The position numbers were made by a program, and so were the translations under genes. A stretch of DNA of 60,308 bases. Origin: an archaeon. GTDB lineage: Archaea > Nanobdellota > Nanobdellia > Woesearchaeales > GW2011-AR9. Positions 9,993 through 19,625 of the stretch are shown here, piece by piece. The DNA is taken from assembly GCA_023259115.1 (NCBI GenBank), contig JAHFQW010000008.1, positions 1 through 60,308 of the forward strand, written 5' to 3'. Each line of letters starts with the position of its first letter. Positions within the stretch are counted from its first letter, which is position 1. The notes beneath the pieces were generated by a model. It was not told the origin of the DNA. It ran no database searches and saw only the letters and a list, made by a program, of their open reading frames with translations.

Positions 9993-10991
9993 TCATTTCT
10001 CCTCTTTTCCACATCCTTCAAACACATACCCTGGCAAATACGCCTTCTTAAAATATTGATAGAACTCAATCATATTAAAATCCGCAATCAAATCTTTATA
10101 CTGCTCACGCAACTCCACAATAATCGCCCGCACCCGTATTTTATCAAACGCCTCGATATCAATTTCCATATCCCAATCTCCCACCGTCTTACTCATCTGC
10201 ACAATCTCTTTTGTCAATAACAAATGCTTCAACAGCGCATCTTCTCGCTCACGGCTAAAATTATGTAGACGCAAAAATAATCGAAACTTCTCAATACCTA
10301 ACTGATGCGTGTTCAATAAAAACTTAAACCCCTTCACCACTTTCTTCTTCTGCAACTCTTGCACCGCACTCTTCACCGTTCGAATATTCATATCTGTGAG
10401 CTGTGCCAGTGTCTTCATTCTCGACGTAGGATGCTCAACTAAACTACGTACAACCCTCATCTCTTGCCCAGAAAACTGCTGCACCAATCTATCTCCCCCA
10501 ACAATTCTCTCATGTTCTGTTACCAACACGCGCGAACCATCTTGCAAAAGATACATCTTAGGATACACATGCGTTACCACATTGAGCAAAATTTTATACG
10601 TATTTAGCGTCGGAATCACACTTGCAATCTTCTTCAACTCTTTGTTAAACCTCGACGCATTAGGAGCACCAATTTCAATTGCAAAATCAAATTCCCCGCT
10701 CAATTCATACATCGCCATCACATAAGGATTCTCTTTTAACGTCTTAATAATCTCAACCTTATCCGACTCGCCAATATATCCTCCTTTGAAATACACCCGA
10801 AACAACATCACCCCAAAATAAGAATAATCAACCACGGTATGCGGGCTAAACACCACCCCCTCTTCCTCTAATACATCTAAAGAATACTTTAACCGCTGCG
10901 AACTTTTCTGTAATATTCCTGCCGCCTCTTTAATCTTCAGCCGCGCATTCTCCGTGTACAAATATACCAATTCCCTATCCACCGAGCCCAT
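9993..10991 (-). CDS. Lrp/AsnC-type transcriptional regulator with duplicated HTH/ligand regions
   Basis: Two HTH segments (LYTENARLKIKEAAGILQKSSQRLKYSLDVLEEEGVV and LVEHPTSRMKTLAQLTDMNIRTVKSAVQELQKKKVV). Confidence 0.82.
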   Translation of the reverse strand: MGSVDRELVYLYTENARLKIKEAAGILQKSSQRLKYSLDVLEEEGVVFSPHTVVDYSYFGVMLFRVYFKGGYIGESDKVEIIKTLKENPYVMAMYELSGEFDFAIEIGAPNASRFNKELKKIASVIPTLNTYKILLNVVTHVYPKMYLLQDGSRVLVTEHERIVGGDRLVQQFSGQEMRVVRSLVEHPTSRMKTLAQLTDMNIRTVKSAVQELQKKKVVKGFKFLLNTHQLGIEKFRLFLRLHNFSREREDALLKHLLLTKEIVQMSKTVGDWDMEIDIEAFDKIRVRAIIVELREQYKDLIADFNMIEFYQYFKKAYLPGYVFEGCGKEEK

Positions 10992-11097
10992 GTGATACCA
11001 ATAGTTTTATTTATTAATAAATCTTTCCAAAATAATGCTAAAAAATAAAAGAAACACTTCAAAAACATATAAATAGAATATCGCCTTCATAAAGCAC

Positions 11098-11943
11098 ATG
11101 TCACCTCAAGTCACTCATGACACCCTCTTTGATAGCCTCCTACGCTATCATGTGCACAACCTCAACGCGTCTCTTCCTTATATATCTAACGGTCAAATTC
11201 ACGGTCTAAATCTCGCTCCTCTTCTTGAAGGACAAAACGAAAACCCTTACTACAAAGGCCTACTATTAGTCTATGATGGAGAAACCATCCTCGACAAAGC
11301 CCGAGAAATTGTTCTACGTAAACAAACCGGCATTCGTGAATCAATCCATGTCCCAACCCTCGAGAGCTTCCTAGGTCATCTCTCCTCCCAACCCGACGAC
11401 GATGGTGTATTCTTATATAACACCGTCAACGGCACCATCACTAAAGTCAAAGGTGAACTCAAAAATCATGACCCTCATAACGAAACCGATTTAGATCAAT
11501 TATTACAACAAGCCCTCCCTGCAGATTTCCTCTCCACAAACGGCCGCATCCCTTCCTACGACGCCGGAAACAAAACCTCCATTGCCATGATGGTTCCTCG
11601 CCTTCTCCCTCAAGTCAAAACCGCCATCATCAAAAGAACCGCCTATGGCCATTTAGGCATGGGAAAATTAGCCGAATTTGGTCCAAATGGCCTCACCCAA
11701 GAATTATACTTTGAACACGATCCGACTCATCGAGGTCCCTACATCAACGAACAACAGCACATTATCGGTGTACATAAAGAATACCAGCCACAAAATAATG
11801 CTCCTCCTCAACTCAAAAAAGTATCTTATGTCTACACTAACTCAGATCAATCCATTCACTACGCCCCTCGCATCGTGTACAACACCCCCTCCTTACCCGT
11901 TGTGCCACGTGCTGGGGCGAGTGAATCTTTTATTACGGTGTAA
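11098..11943 (+). CDS. hypothetical protein
   Basis: 281-aa ORF; TATA box at about 11068-11075; its 3' end is duplicated at 12711-12794. Confidence 0.75.
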   Translation: MSPQVTHDTLFDSLLRYHVHNLNASLPYISNGQIHGLNLAPLLEGQNENPYYKGLLLVYDGETILDKAREIVLRKQTGIRESIHVPTLESFLGHLSSQPDDDGVFLYNTVNGTITKVKGELKNHDPHNETDLDQLLQQALPADFLSTNGRIPSYDAGNKTSIAMMVPRLLPQVKTAIIKRTAYGHLGMGKLAEFGPNGLTQELYFEHDPTHRGPYINEQQHIIGVHKEYQPQNNAPPQLKKVSYVYTNSDQSIHYAPRIVYNTPSLPVVPRAGASESFITV

Positions 11944-11960
11944 ATAATTCTCAAAGAAAA
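11879..11960. repeat. direct repeat copy 1 (~82 bp)
   Basis: acaacaccccctccttacccgttgtgccacgtgctggggcgagtgaatcttttattacggtgtaaataattctcaaagaaaa. Confidence 0.95.
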
Positions 11961-11984
11961 TATTTTAACTCAGGTTAAACATAT

Positions 11985-12299
11985 TCAAACTTCCACACCT
12001 CGCTTTACTGCTTCTTGTACAATACCAAGCATCTGCTTCTTTTGTTCAAATTCTGCAGGAGTATAACATAAAATATCCATCGCCGCAGGTATTTCTCGTT
12101 TCAAACGATATATCTTTGCTCCTCTTTCCTCAAATTCCCATTGCGTAAACACCGGACTAATCAACAAAAAATCATAGTCGCTATCTTTTCTCGCAACACC
12201 TTTTGCCCGAGAACCAAATAGTATAATTCGACAAGGTGAAATAGTACCCCTAACTACTGCAACAAACTGTCGAACTACTTTATCTTTTCTTTTGTCCAC
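11985..12299 (-). CDS. MNT-type nucleotidyltransferase (antitoxin of HEPN-MNT module)
   Basis: ILFGSRAKGVARKDSDYDFLLISP, the GSxAxG...SDxD nucleotidyltransferase motif. Confidence 0.9.
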   Translation of the reverse strand: MDKRKDKVVRQFVAVVRGTISPCRIILFGSRAKGVARKDSDYDFLLISPVFTQWEFEERGAKIYRLKREIPAAMDILCYTPAEFEQKKQMLGIVQEAVKRGVEV

Positions 12300-12655
12300 T
12301 GTAGGATCACCCTCGCTTCGGCTATATGTATACGTGCTTTCTTTTGATCATAAAATTTTGCAGGGATTTCCGGTGCAGCACCAGGATAACGAGAGGAAAA
12401 ATAAGTAACTGTTAATTTTTCAGCCAAAGAATATACTTCACTTGGAGCACCCACTAGACGCCCCAACTCTACTAAATCATGAACTTTTGGAGGTAAATTT
12501 CCAGTTATAGAAATGAACAATGCTTTTAGCGCTTTTTCTGCACACTGTTGCGCAAACACGACCGCCGCATAATAATCTTTACTTGTAAAACAATGTCGTG
12601 CCGTTTTAAAATCTGCAGTAGCCTGCTCCATCCACTGTTGCATATCATTCCTCAT
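12275..12655 (-). CDS. HEPN-domain protein (toxin of HEPN-MNT module)
   Basis: WMEQATADFKTARHCFTSKDYYAAVVFAQQCAEKALKAL ... HDLVELGRLVGA ... YFSSRYPGA; overlaps MNT gene by 25 bp. Confidence 0.9.
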   Translation of the reverse strand: MRNDMQQWMEQATADFKTARHCFTSKDYYAAVVFAQQCAEKALKALFISITGNLPPKVHDLVELGRLVGAPSEVYSLAEKLTVTYFSSRYPGAAPEIPAKFYDQKKARIHIAEARVILQWTKEKIK

Positions 12656-12710
12656 TTATTATAAGAACATTTTGAAATATAAATAACTATCGTTCTTTGG
12701 TTTCACATTC

Positions 12711-12794
12711 ACAACACCCCCTCCTTACCCGTTGTGCCACGTGCTGGGGTGAGTGAATCTTCTATTACACTGTAAAAATAATTCTAAAAGAAAA
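12711..12794. repeat. direct repeat copy 2 (~84 bp)
   Basis: acaacaccccctccttacccgttgtgccacgtgctggggtgagtgaatcttctattacactgtaaaaataattctaaaagaaaa; a few mismatches and a 2-nt indel relative to 11879-11960. Confidence 0.95.
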
Positions 12795-12802
12795 AAAAGA
12801 AA

Positions 12803-15800
12803 TTACTTCACCGCCGTGATGTAGAGCTGTGGCAGTTTCTGCTTCTGTGGATAGATTAAGAGCAACTCTTGAGGGTTATTAATAGGCTGTTTGTATACCA
12901 AAGCAGTGCCAAGAGAAGTATATCCATAACTGACATCTTGTTTGCCGTCTGGCATTTTTAATACTACACCAGAAAGTGAGGCTCGAACTTGTCCATCAGC
13001 TGTACCTGTGAGAGTTAATGTTATGTCCGATGGCTTAATCGAATCATAATTTTTTGTAGGGGCTGTTTGTGTGACAACAATTTTACTCTCATCCACTTTC
13101 TTAACGGTCCATACCGAACCATAGCCATCAGTATAACTCTCTTTGTCCGCTTTAAGAGCTATTTTACCTGCTCCTGTGGCAGAAGCAATAGGAGAGAGTA
13201 TTTTGTTATCATTGGCATCGTATAACTGCAAAGAATAATCTTTGACTGACGTTTTTATCAAACCAATTTCATGTGTTTTTTCAGAAGTGAGGCCTTTGTA
13301 TTCGATATCAAACAAGTTATCCATTAAGATTTGTTTTTCATCTCCTTTTGAAGTGATGGTATCTCTTAATGTCTTACCCACACCCACAAAATAATTGTCT
13401 TGTGCCGTCATATTGACATCGATAAAATTAAGCGAGACTTTCCCATTATTCTCAACACCTGAAATAATCACCGCTGTCCCATCAATATCTTCCGAATCAA
13501 CTTTTAAATTATACATTGCTTTGTTATCCGTGATATCATTATCACGAAACTCCACGAGATGATTTCCTCTATCTAACAACAGAATAATGCTCTTTGGAAT
13601 ACCTTTTCCATTTGTACCCTCTCTCCTTGCAGAAATGACATTGTACGCTTCACCAAGTATATTTAATTTTGTACCGTTAAAGTCATTCAAATACACTCCT
13701 TGAGCATCACTCGCCCATTCATTGTTAGTTATATCAGAGCTGGCAGGAGTGGTAAATTCCATTCGATACCGTGCAATTTGCCTTCCTGAAGGGATATGGA
13801 AATAATCTGCATCAACGTTATCATTATCATTTCGATCATACTTGACAAGTTCGTTTGTTGTTTTTGCCTTAGTGTCACCCCAACTACTCGAATCAAAAAA
13901 CAGATGTTGCGTATATCCAAATGTTTGCTTCTTGGTGACCCAACCCCCATCATTGAGTGCGTTAAGTTGATCTTTACTCAAAGAAGGATAGATATCATGG
14001 ATATTTTCACCTCGTATCATGGAGCTAGATACATTGCTATTGGCCATCTCTAATTTATTATTTGGAGTTGATACTAGTACAGATTCACTATTATTTTGCC
14101 CATTATAATCCTTCCCGCAAGGGGGACCGGGTACTATTGACATTTTTCCTGAACACGCATCAAAAGTGTATGTTGTTGTTTTATAGAAAATACATTGCGA
14201 AATTGAAGTAGCTAGATTACAAGGACAATCTATCTTTGAATGAGTAATATATACCTCAGCTACAGTACCACTCATACTTTTAAATGAAATATCTAATAAT
14301 CCTGCCAGTAATACATTCTTATCATTGCCAGCGGTACTTATCACCTCGCTGAGCTTGCCACCCATAGGCACATAATAATCCTGTTGTGCCATCATATTTA
14401 TCTCAAGAGTGGAAATAGTTAAAGTTTCATTAGTGTCAGTGCCAGAAATGATTACTTTTGTTCCAGGTACATCTTTACCATCTAACTTAAGCGGATATGT
14501 TCCCGTATTATCGGTGATCTGATCATCGCGTAGTTCGATGACTTGCGCACCACTCTGTAACGTTAATTTGACACTTTGATCTGGACTTTTAGTATCAGGT
14601 CTTTCTGCAGAAATCACAGTATAGAGTTTTCCAAAAAGCGCTAAGCCTGTATTCATGAAATCATCCAAATACCCGCCATTGGTGTCAGTAGCTCCAGTCG
14701 AATCCGTTACAGAAGAATGAGCAGTGGTTATAAATTCCAACCTATATTTTGCAATTTGATGATCTTTTTGCACAAAGAAATAATCTCCGTTCATACCATT
14801 TTGATTAACAGATTTCACAAGTTCACTCGTACCAGATGCATCATCAAAAAATAAATATTGATGATACTTAAATATTGGTTGTTGATTTGTTACCCAAGCA
14901 CCATCTGCTAACGTCTCAAAATCATCTGCATCAATGAATGTACTTATGTCGCGTATAGTTTTTCCTTTCTCATACTGCTTTGTAGATGTACCAACTTTCC
15001 ACAGTGCATCTCCCCCTGAAGAAGCTGAACAGCCTGTGACTCCCTTTGGTTCCCCGCACACTCCTCCACTCCCCTTCCCATCCTTACATCCACCATCACA
15101 CTTGACAATCTCCGTACCGCCGGATTGGGTTTTATCATCAAAACAATAATATTCATACACATAATCAGAGGAATCTACTTTAATGCCTGCCGCAGAAGAA
15201 CCAACTGCTCCCTTGCTGCAAAAATCAGTAAACTGCTCGCCTTTGGGTGTGGTTAACGTCCCTTTGGTCCAATAGTCTTTACCATTATCAGAATCAATAC
15301 ACGATCCTTTCTTATATCCACCGCCACCACCGCCAGACGAAGAACTACTACTACCACTACCCCCAGAAGTACTAGGAGGCACACATTTCCCTTCTGCACA
15401 TTTCGCACTCGCGCCATACGACTCACTACATTTTAAATTGATAGAGGTATACTCATTATTATTACAAATCCCTTCAAATAAATACACCCCATCCTCAGAA
15501 CAATAATCTTCTTTGCCTTGTGGATACATAGCAGAAATAACTGTTCCTTTCGTTAAGAAATCTTGAGCATCCGAATCCGTACACGGCGGATTTCCCCCAT
15601 AGCCCGTTACAGGTTTTGATGTTGTGGGACAAACGCAAGAATCTTTTTGACCAACCCAGCCTTTTGCAGAACACTTCCAATTCTGTAAATCAGTACCACA
15701 TACAACTTGACCATCCGTTCCCGTCACAGGCGTTCCATCACACGTAGTTCCACCTGCACACGAAACCACTGCCAAAGAAATTGTTTTACTTTTAGCACAA

Positions 15801-16105
15801 TATTGCCATGCCGTTGTTTCTTTACTACCAGAAATATATGCCGGTTTACCATTCTTACTCACCGTCTTCGTCGCACACCACGGTTGTCCCGCACTATCAT
15901 ATTCGGTACATCCATCAAAAGGTCCTTGCAACTTCCCTGCTCCATCCTGATACCACCACTTTCCTGCCACACATCCTCCATCAGAAAACCCCGCAATCGC
16001 TTGACCAGCAAAACTAGTTTGTCCTTGACCGGGTTTACCACAACTAGAAACAACAAATAATAAACTAATAAGAACAACACTAAATACTAATTTCATCTTC
16101 ATCAT
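12803..16105 (-). CDS. large secreted lipoprotein with Cys-rich N-terminal region, Gly/Ser linker and duplicated S-layer-like domains
   Basis: Lipobox LLFVVSSC; many Cys/Gly motifs; GGSGSSSSSSGGGGGG linker; two internally similar blocks (…FGKLYTVISAERPD… and …LGEAYNVISARREG…). Confidence 0.85.
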   Translation of the reverse strand: MMKMKLVFSVVLISLLFVVSSCGKPGQGQTSFAGQAIAGFSDGGCVAGKWWYQDGAGKLQGPFDGCTEYDSAGQPWCATKTVSKNGKPAYISGSKETTAWQYCAKSKTISLAVVSCAGGTTCDGTPVTGTDGQVVCGTDLQNWKCSAKGWVGQKDSCVCPTTSKPVTGYGGNPPCTDSDAQDFLTKGTVISAMYPQGKEDYCSEDGVYLFEGICNNNEYTSINLKCSESYGASAKCAEGKCVPPSTSGGSGSSSSSSGGGGGGYKKGSCIDSDNGKDYWTKGTLTTPKGEQFTDFCSKGAVGSSAAGIKVDSSDYVYEYYCFDDKTQSGGTEIVKCDGGCKDGKGSGGVCGEPKGVTGCSASSGGDALWKVGTSTKQYEKGKTIRDISTFIDADDFETLADGAWVTNQQPIFKYHQYLFFDDASGTSELVKSVNQNGMNGDYFFVQKDHQIAKYRLEFITTAHSSVTDSTGATDTNGGYLDDFMNTGLALFGKLYTVISAERPDTKSPDQSVKLTLQSGAQVIELRDDQITDNTGTYPLKLDGKDVPGTKVIISGTDTNETLTISTLEINMMAQQDYYVPMGGKLSEVISTAGNDKNVLLAGLLDISFKSMSGTVAEVYITHSKIDCPCNLATSISQCIFYKTTTYTFDACSGKMSIVPGPPCGKDYNGQNNSESVLVSTPNNKLEMANSNVSSSMIRGENIHDIYPSLSKDQLNALNDGGWVTKKQTFGYTQHLFFDSSSWGDTKAKTTNELVKYDRNDNDNVDADYFHIPSGRQIARYRMEFTTPASSDITNNEWASDAQGVYLNDFNGTKLNILGEAYNVISARREGTNGKGIPKSIILLLDRGNHLVEFRDNDITDNKAMYNLKVDSEDIDGTAVIISGVENNGKVSLNFIDVNMTAQDNYFVGVGKTLRDTITSKGDEKQILMDNLFDIEYKGLTSEKTHEIGLIKTSVKDYSLQLYDANDNKILSPIASATGAGKIALKADKESYTDGYGSVWTVKKVDESKIVVTQTAPTKNYDSIKPSDITLTLTGTADGQVRASLSGVVLKMPDGKQDVSYGYTSLGTALVYKQPINNPQELLLIYPQKQKLPQLYITAVK

Positions 16106-16150
16106 AACACACCTCTAATTATAATAATGAGATAAGAATTGTTTTCTTCT

Positions 16151-16174
16151 TTATAAATTTAAGCTCCCCCCCCC
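16151..16174 (-). promoter_or_regulatory. predicted archaeal TATA box with an upstream G9 homopolymer (minus strand)
   Basis: Minus strand reads CCGGGGGGGGGAGCTTAAATTTATAAAG upstream of the lipoprotein start at 16105. Confidence 0.6.
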
Positions 16175-16207
16175 GGTAGTAACAAAAAAAGAATAGAGAT
16201 AGTTTTC

Positions 16208-17140
16208 TTATTTCTTGTATCGGTAACTTCTAATTTGATCTATAATCAGGTCCAACATCTCAGTAATATAACTTTTATACTCATTTTTATCCGCTTTTTC
16301 GATAGCTCGGTAATATGGTTCTCTCTTTTCAAAAGGAATAAAGAACATAGGATAACCTTTCTTCAGTAAGATAAAATTCATTACGGCTCTGGAAGTTCGA
16401 CCATTTCCATCCTCAAATGGATGAATCCAGGCAATTTTAGCATGAATAATAGCCGCTAATTCAAAAGGATGGAGTTTGTTTTTATTGGTGTTGTACCATC
16501 CGAATAAATTAAGGAGATGCTTCTTAACCTCTTCGTGCTTAGGTGGAAGATGATTTGAACCCTGAATTTGCACATCAAAAAAACGCACACGTCCACTATA
16601 AACTACGCTTGTGTTTTTAGTTAAAATTCCATTTATTTTTTCTAAGAAGCGCTTGTTTAAGTCCCCTTTATACCATTTTAGGTATTCTAAACACTCCTTT
16701 CCGTTAAGGGCTTCATTATAATCTTCTGCTCTAACTCCAGAAGGAATGACTTTATCTTTTAGGATTAAAGCCGTTTGTCTTAAAGTTAATCTGTTACCTT
16801 CAATAGCATTAGTGTGATAGGTAAAACGAATAACAAAATCTTCATTCAGCTTTTCTCTAACACTTTTTGGGATTTGTTTAAGCCATTCTTTGTAGCTCTC
16901 TCTGAGATCCTGCAATGTTTCAGCGTCGTGTTCAGAAAGATAAGAATATTCTGATTTTTTAATGAATTGTTGTGATTCTACTTCAATTTTCTTGGTAAAT
17001 TGAGCAAGTTCCTCTGTAGTGGGTTGTTTATCCCCCAGATAAATACGCACTTTTTTCCATTTGTTGAGGCTTAAGCGGATGTTTTTAGTGAGGTAGAAAT
17101 ATTCTTTCTTATTGCGTTTGATGATTTCTACATAAGCCAT
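16208..17140 (-). CDS. Fic/DOC family protein (likely start 17140)
   Basis: Fic core motif HPFEDGNGRTSR; inhibitory-like TNAIEGNRLT upstream. Confidence 0.93.
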   Translation of the reverse strand: MAYVEIIKRNKKEYFYLTKNIRLSLNKWKKVRIYLGDKQPTTEELAQFTKKIEVESQQFIKKSEYSYLSEHDAETLQDLRESYKEWLKQIPKSVREKLNEDFVIRFTYHTNAIEGNRLTLRQTALILKDKVIPSGVRAEDYNEALNGKECLEYLKWYKGDLNKRFLEKINGILTKNTSVVYSGRVRFFDVQIQGSNHLPPKHEEVKKHLLNLFGWYNTNKNKLHPFELAAIIHAKIAWIHPFEDGNGRTSRAVMNFILLKKGYPMFFIPFEKREPYYRAIEKADKNEYKSYITEMLDLIIDQIRSYRYKK

Positions 17141-17359
17141 GTAGGGATGTATGGGCACATTATATTTAAATGTTTTGGTAAAATGGGGACATACAAATAA
17201 TCTTAAGCAAAGCCTCTTGAACCATATAGAATTATTGACTAATACTAAAAAGTCAAGGATAATTTCCAATTCTAAATTATTTAGAACGGGGAGTATCTAC
17301 GCGGATATTTACTAAAATAATTAGTAAAATTTATAAATACTAATAATATTACTAATAAA

Positions 17360-17608
17360 ATGACCGAAGTAATGATTACCAGAGGAGGCCAAATCACCCT
17401 CACCAAAGATGTACGCCAGAAATTAAACGTCCGCGAAGGCGATACTGTCCTCATCAATGTGCTAGGTGACTCAGCCATGGTGAGCAAACGTGACCCCAAC
17501 GCATTTAACAAACACAACTTTCTACCAGAAAACTTTTCCAAAACACTCAAACGTATAAGAACATTTTCCATGGAAGAACGATTGCACAGATTAGGCATAA
17601 CAAAATGA
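17360..17608 (+). CDS. vapB: AbrB/VapB-type antitoxin
   Basis: MTEVMITRGGQITLTKDVRQKLNVREGDTVLINVLGDSAMV swapped-hairpin fold. Confidence 0.9.
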   Translation: MTEVMITRGGQITLTKDVRQKLNVREGDTVLINVLGDSAMVSKRDPNAFNKHNFLPENFSKTLKRIRTFSMEERLHRLGITK

Positions 17609-18045
17609 GATTATTATTTGATACATCTATACTTGTAGAAATCGACCGCCAAAATGAACAAGTGGTTACACTTCTTAAAAAATGGGTGCAAGAAGGAAAA
17701 GAACTCGTAATTAGCACCATAACCGTTGCAGAAATTCTAACAGGATCATATCTTCATCGTGATATTCGAACCGCCGTGCTCACCGCCAAAGAAGTACTAA
17801 ATCAATTCACCTGGCTTGAATTAGACGGAGAAATTGCTGAAACTACCGCAAAATTATATGCCTATCTTCTTCTGGAAAAAAAAGAGAAGTCAATAGAGTA
17901 TCCCGATGTATTGATTGCCGCAACCGCTCTTGCCCACAACTGCGACGCCATAATCACCTTGAATAAAAAAGACTTCTGCCTCTTTCCCCACATAAAGGAA
18001 AAAATATATACTCCAAATGAATTTGAAAAGAGAAAAAATCTGTAA
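17605..18045 (+). CDS. vapC: PIN-domain toxin
   Basis: MRLLFDTSILVEIDRQN ... YPDVLIAATALAHNCDAIITLNKKDF; 4-bp overlap with vapB. Confidence 0.92.
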   Translation: MRLLFDTSILVEIDRQNEQVVTLLKKWVQEGKELVISTITVAEILTGSYLHRDIRTAVLTAKEVLNQFTWLELDGEIAETTAKLYAYLLLEKKEKSIEYPDVLIAATALAHNCDAIITLNKKDFCLFPHIKEKIYTPNEFEKRKNL

Positions 18046-18059
18046 TGGTATCACATTGA

Positions 18060-18164
18060 GTGGAGGTATACGATTATGGAAAAATCTTAGATACAGAATA
18101 TGCAAAGCAGATTTTAGCTTTTCTAGATAAAACATACCCTCTTCTCAAAGAAAAAGTAAAGTAA
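18060..18164 (+). pseudogene. possible truncated coding remnant downstream of vapC
   Basis: Open 34-aa frame VEVYDYGKILDTEYAKQILAFLDKTYPLLKEKVK* without an evident N-terminus. Confidence 0.3.
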
Positions 18165-18177
18165 CTTCTTTAACTCT

Positions 18178-19566
18178 TCATTCCATAAACTTCTTCACAG
18201 CCGGATTCATATCCATCATATGCTGTTTCGCAATCTCTTCATACAACTTATACACAATCATCACTGCTAATAATATCCCCGTACCTCGCGCCAACGCCCC
18301 AGTCAAATCAGCCAGTGCCGCAAGTAACCCAATCGATGCCCCGCCAACTAACGTCAGAGGCCAAATGTATCGCTCTAAAATTTTCTCCAAAACCCGTTCA
18401 TCACGTCGAAAACCCGGAATCTGTAACCCTGAATTCAAAATTTGCTTCGCCTGGCTAGCCGCATCCATCCCTGATGTTTGCACCCAAAAAATACTAAACA
18501 CCACTGCTCCGCCCACCATCAAAAGAGTATAAAAAAACGCCTGTCCCACTTGCCCCCACGTAAAACTTCCCCGAATAATACTCTGCACTAAATCTGGCGA
18601 ATGAATCCAATACACAAGACCGCTCACAGGATTATTGCCCGAAAACGTCCCAAAAATAGGATGCCCCCACTTCTCCAGTAATCGCGCAAATAACTGAATA
18701 TTCGCAATCAACGCCGCAACTAAAATAACTGGAATATTTGAAGTATAAAAAAAATTCAACGGCCAGCGCATACTATACCCTCGTACCCGTCCAAAAGATA
18801 AAGGAATCTCCACCTTCATCGCCTGACCATAGACACAAATTGCAAATACCACAATCGTAGAAACAATTGCCGCAAACATCAACGCCGCCGTAGTCACATC
18901 ACCAATCGACAACGATTGAAACAACGCCGGAATCGCTCCAGACGCAATTTCTGGATTCGTAGGAGAAGGTAAAAAATTAAACGCTCGGATAAAAATTTCT
19001 TGCGCCACACCCGCCGCAATAAATAAACTAATACCTGAGCCAAACCCCCACTTCGAAATCACTTCATCCATAAACATAATTAAAATTCCACCCAGCACCA
19101 ACTGAAAAATCAACAACAACTCAAACTGCAAAAATAACGGCGTGCCCGCAAGCGACGGCGACGGCGCTAATCCACCCATAAATACATATATACAAGACTC
19201 AAAAATAACAAAAAATACTCCCAAAAACTTCTGCAAACCTTGAAACTTCTTCTTTCCTTCATGTGACGCCAAATCAAACTTCAAAATCCCTGTTCCATTC
19301 AACAACTGCAGCACAATTGACGCCGTGACTAGAGGTCCAATTCCTAAACTAATAATTGAACCAAACGATGCACCTAAAATAATCGATAAAAATTCAAACT
19401 GTTGTAACGCATTCTCACCTAACCCATAAAGTGGGATATGTCCCATCACAAAAAACAACACGAGAATAATCAGCGTCCACTTTAACTTTTCCTTAAACGG
19501 CAAACGCTTCTGAAACGGAGCTTTTACTTCTGGCAGATACGACACAAACGTATCTAAAATCCCCAT
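18178..19566 (-). CDS. secY: preprotein translocase subunit SecY
   Basis: Multi-TM protein; GIGPLVTASIVLQLL; WGFGSGISLFIAAGVAQEIF; SQAKQILNSGLQIPGFRRDERVLEKILERYI. Confidence 0.97.
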   Translation of the reverse strand: MGILDTFVSYLPEVKAPFQKRLPFKEKLKWTLIILVLFFVMGHIPLYGLGENALQQFEFLSIILGASFGSIISLGIGPLVTASIVLQLLNGTGILKFDLASHEGKKKFQGLQKFLGVFFVIFESCIYVFMGGLAPSPSLAGTPLFLQFELLLIFQLVLGGILIMFMDEVISKWGFGSGISLFIAAGVAQEIFIRAFNFLPSPTNPEIASGAIPALFQSLSIGDVTTAALMFAAIVSTIVVFAICVYGQAMKVEIPLSFGRVRGYSMRWPLNFFYTSNIPVILVAALIANIQLFARLLEKWGHPIFGTFSGNNPVSGLVYWIHSPDLVQSIIRGSFTWGQVGQAFFYTLLMVGGAVVFSIFWVQTSGMDAASQAKQILNSGLQIPGFRRDERVLEKILERYIWPLTLVGGASIGLLAALADLTGALARGTGILLAVMIVYKLYEEIAKQHMMDMNPAVKKFME

Positions 19567-19625
19567 AAAGTATCTCCTCCGTAATTTAATTTAACGTGAT
19601 TTAAAATAGCATGAAGTCGTAATAT

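Noticed and set aside
11098-11943. Assignment of the 281-aa protein to the diadenylate cyclase (DisA/DAC) family
   Set aside because: Only a vague resemblance (GNKTSIAMMVP); the diagnostic DGA and RHR motifs are not present, so left as hypothetical.
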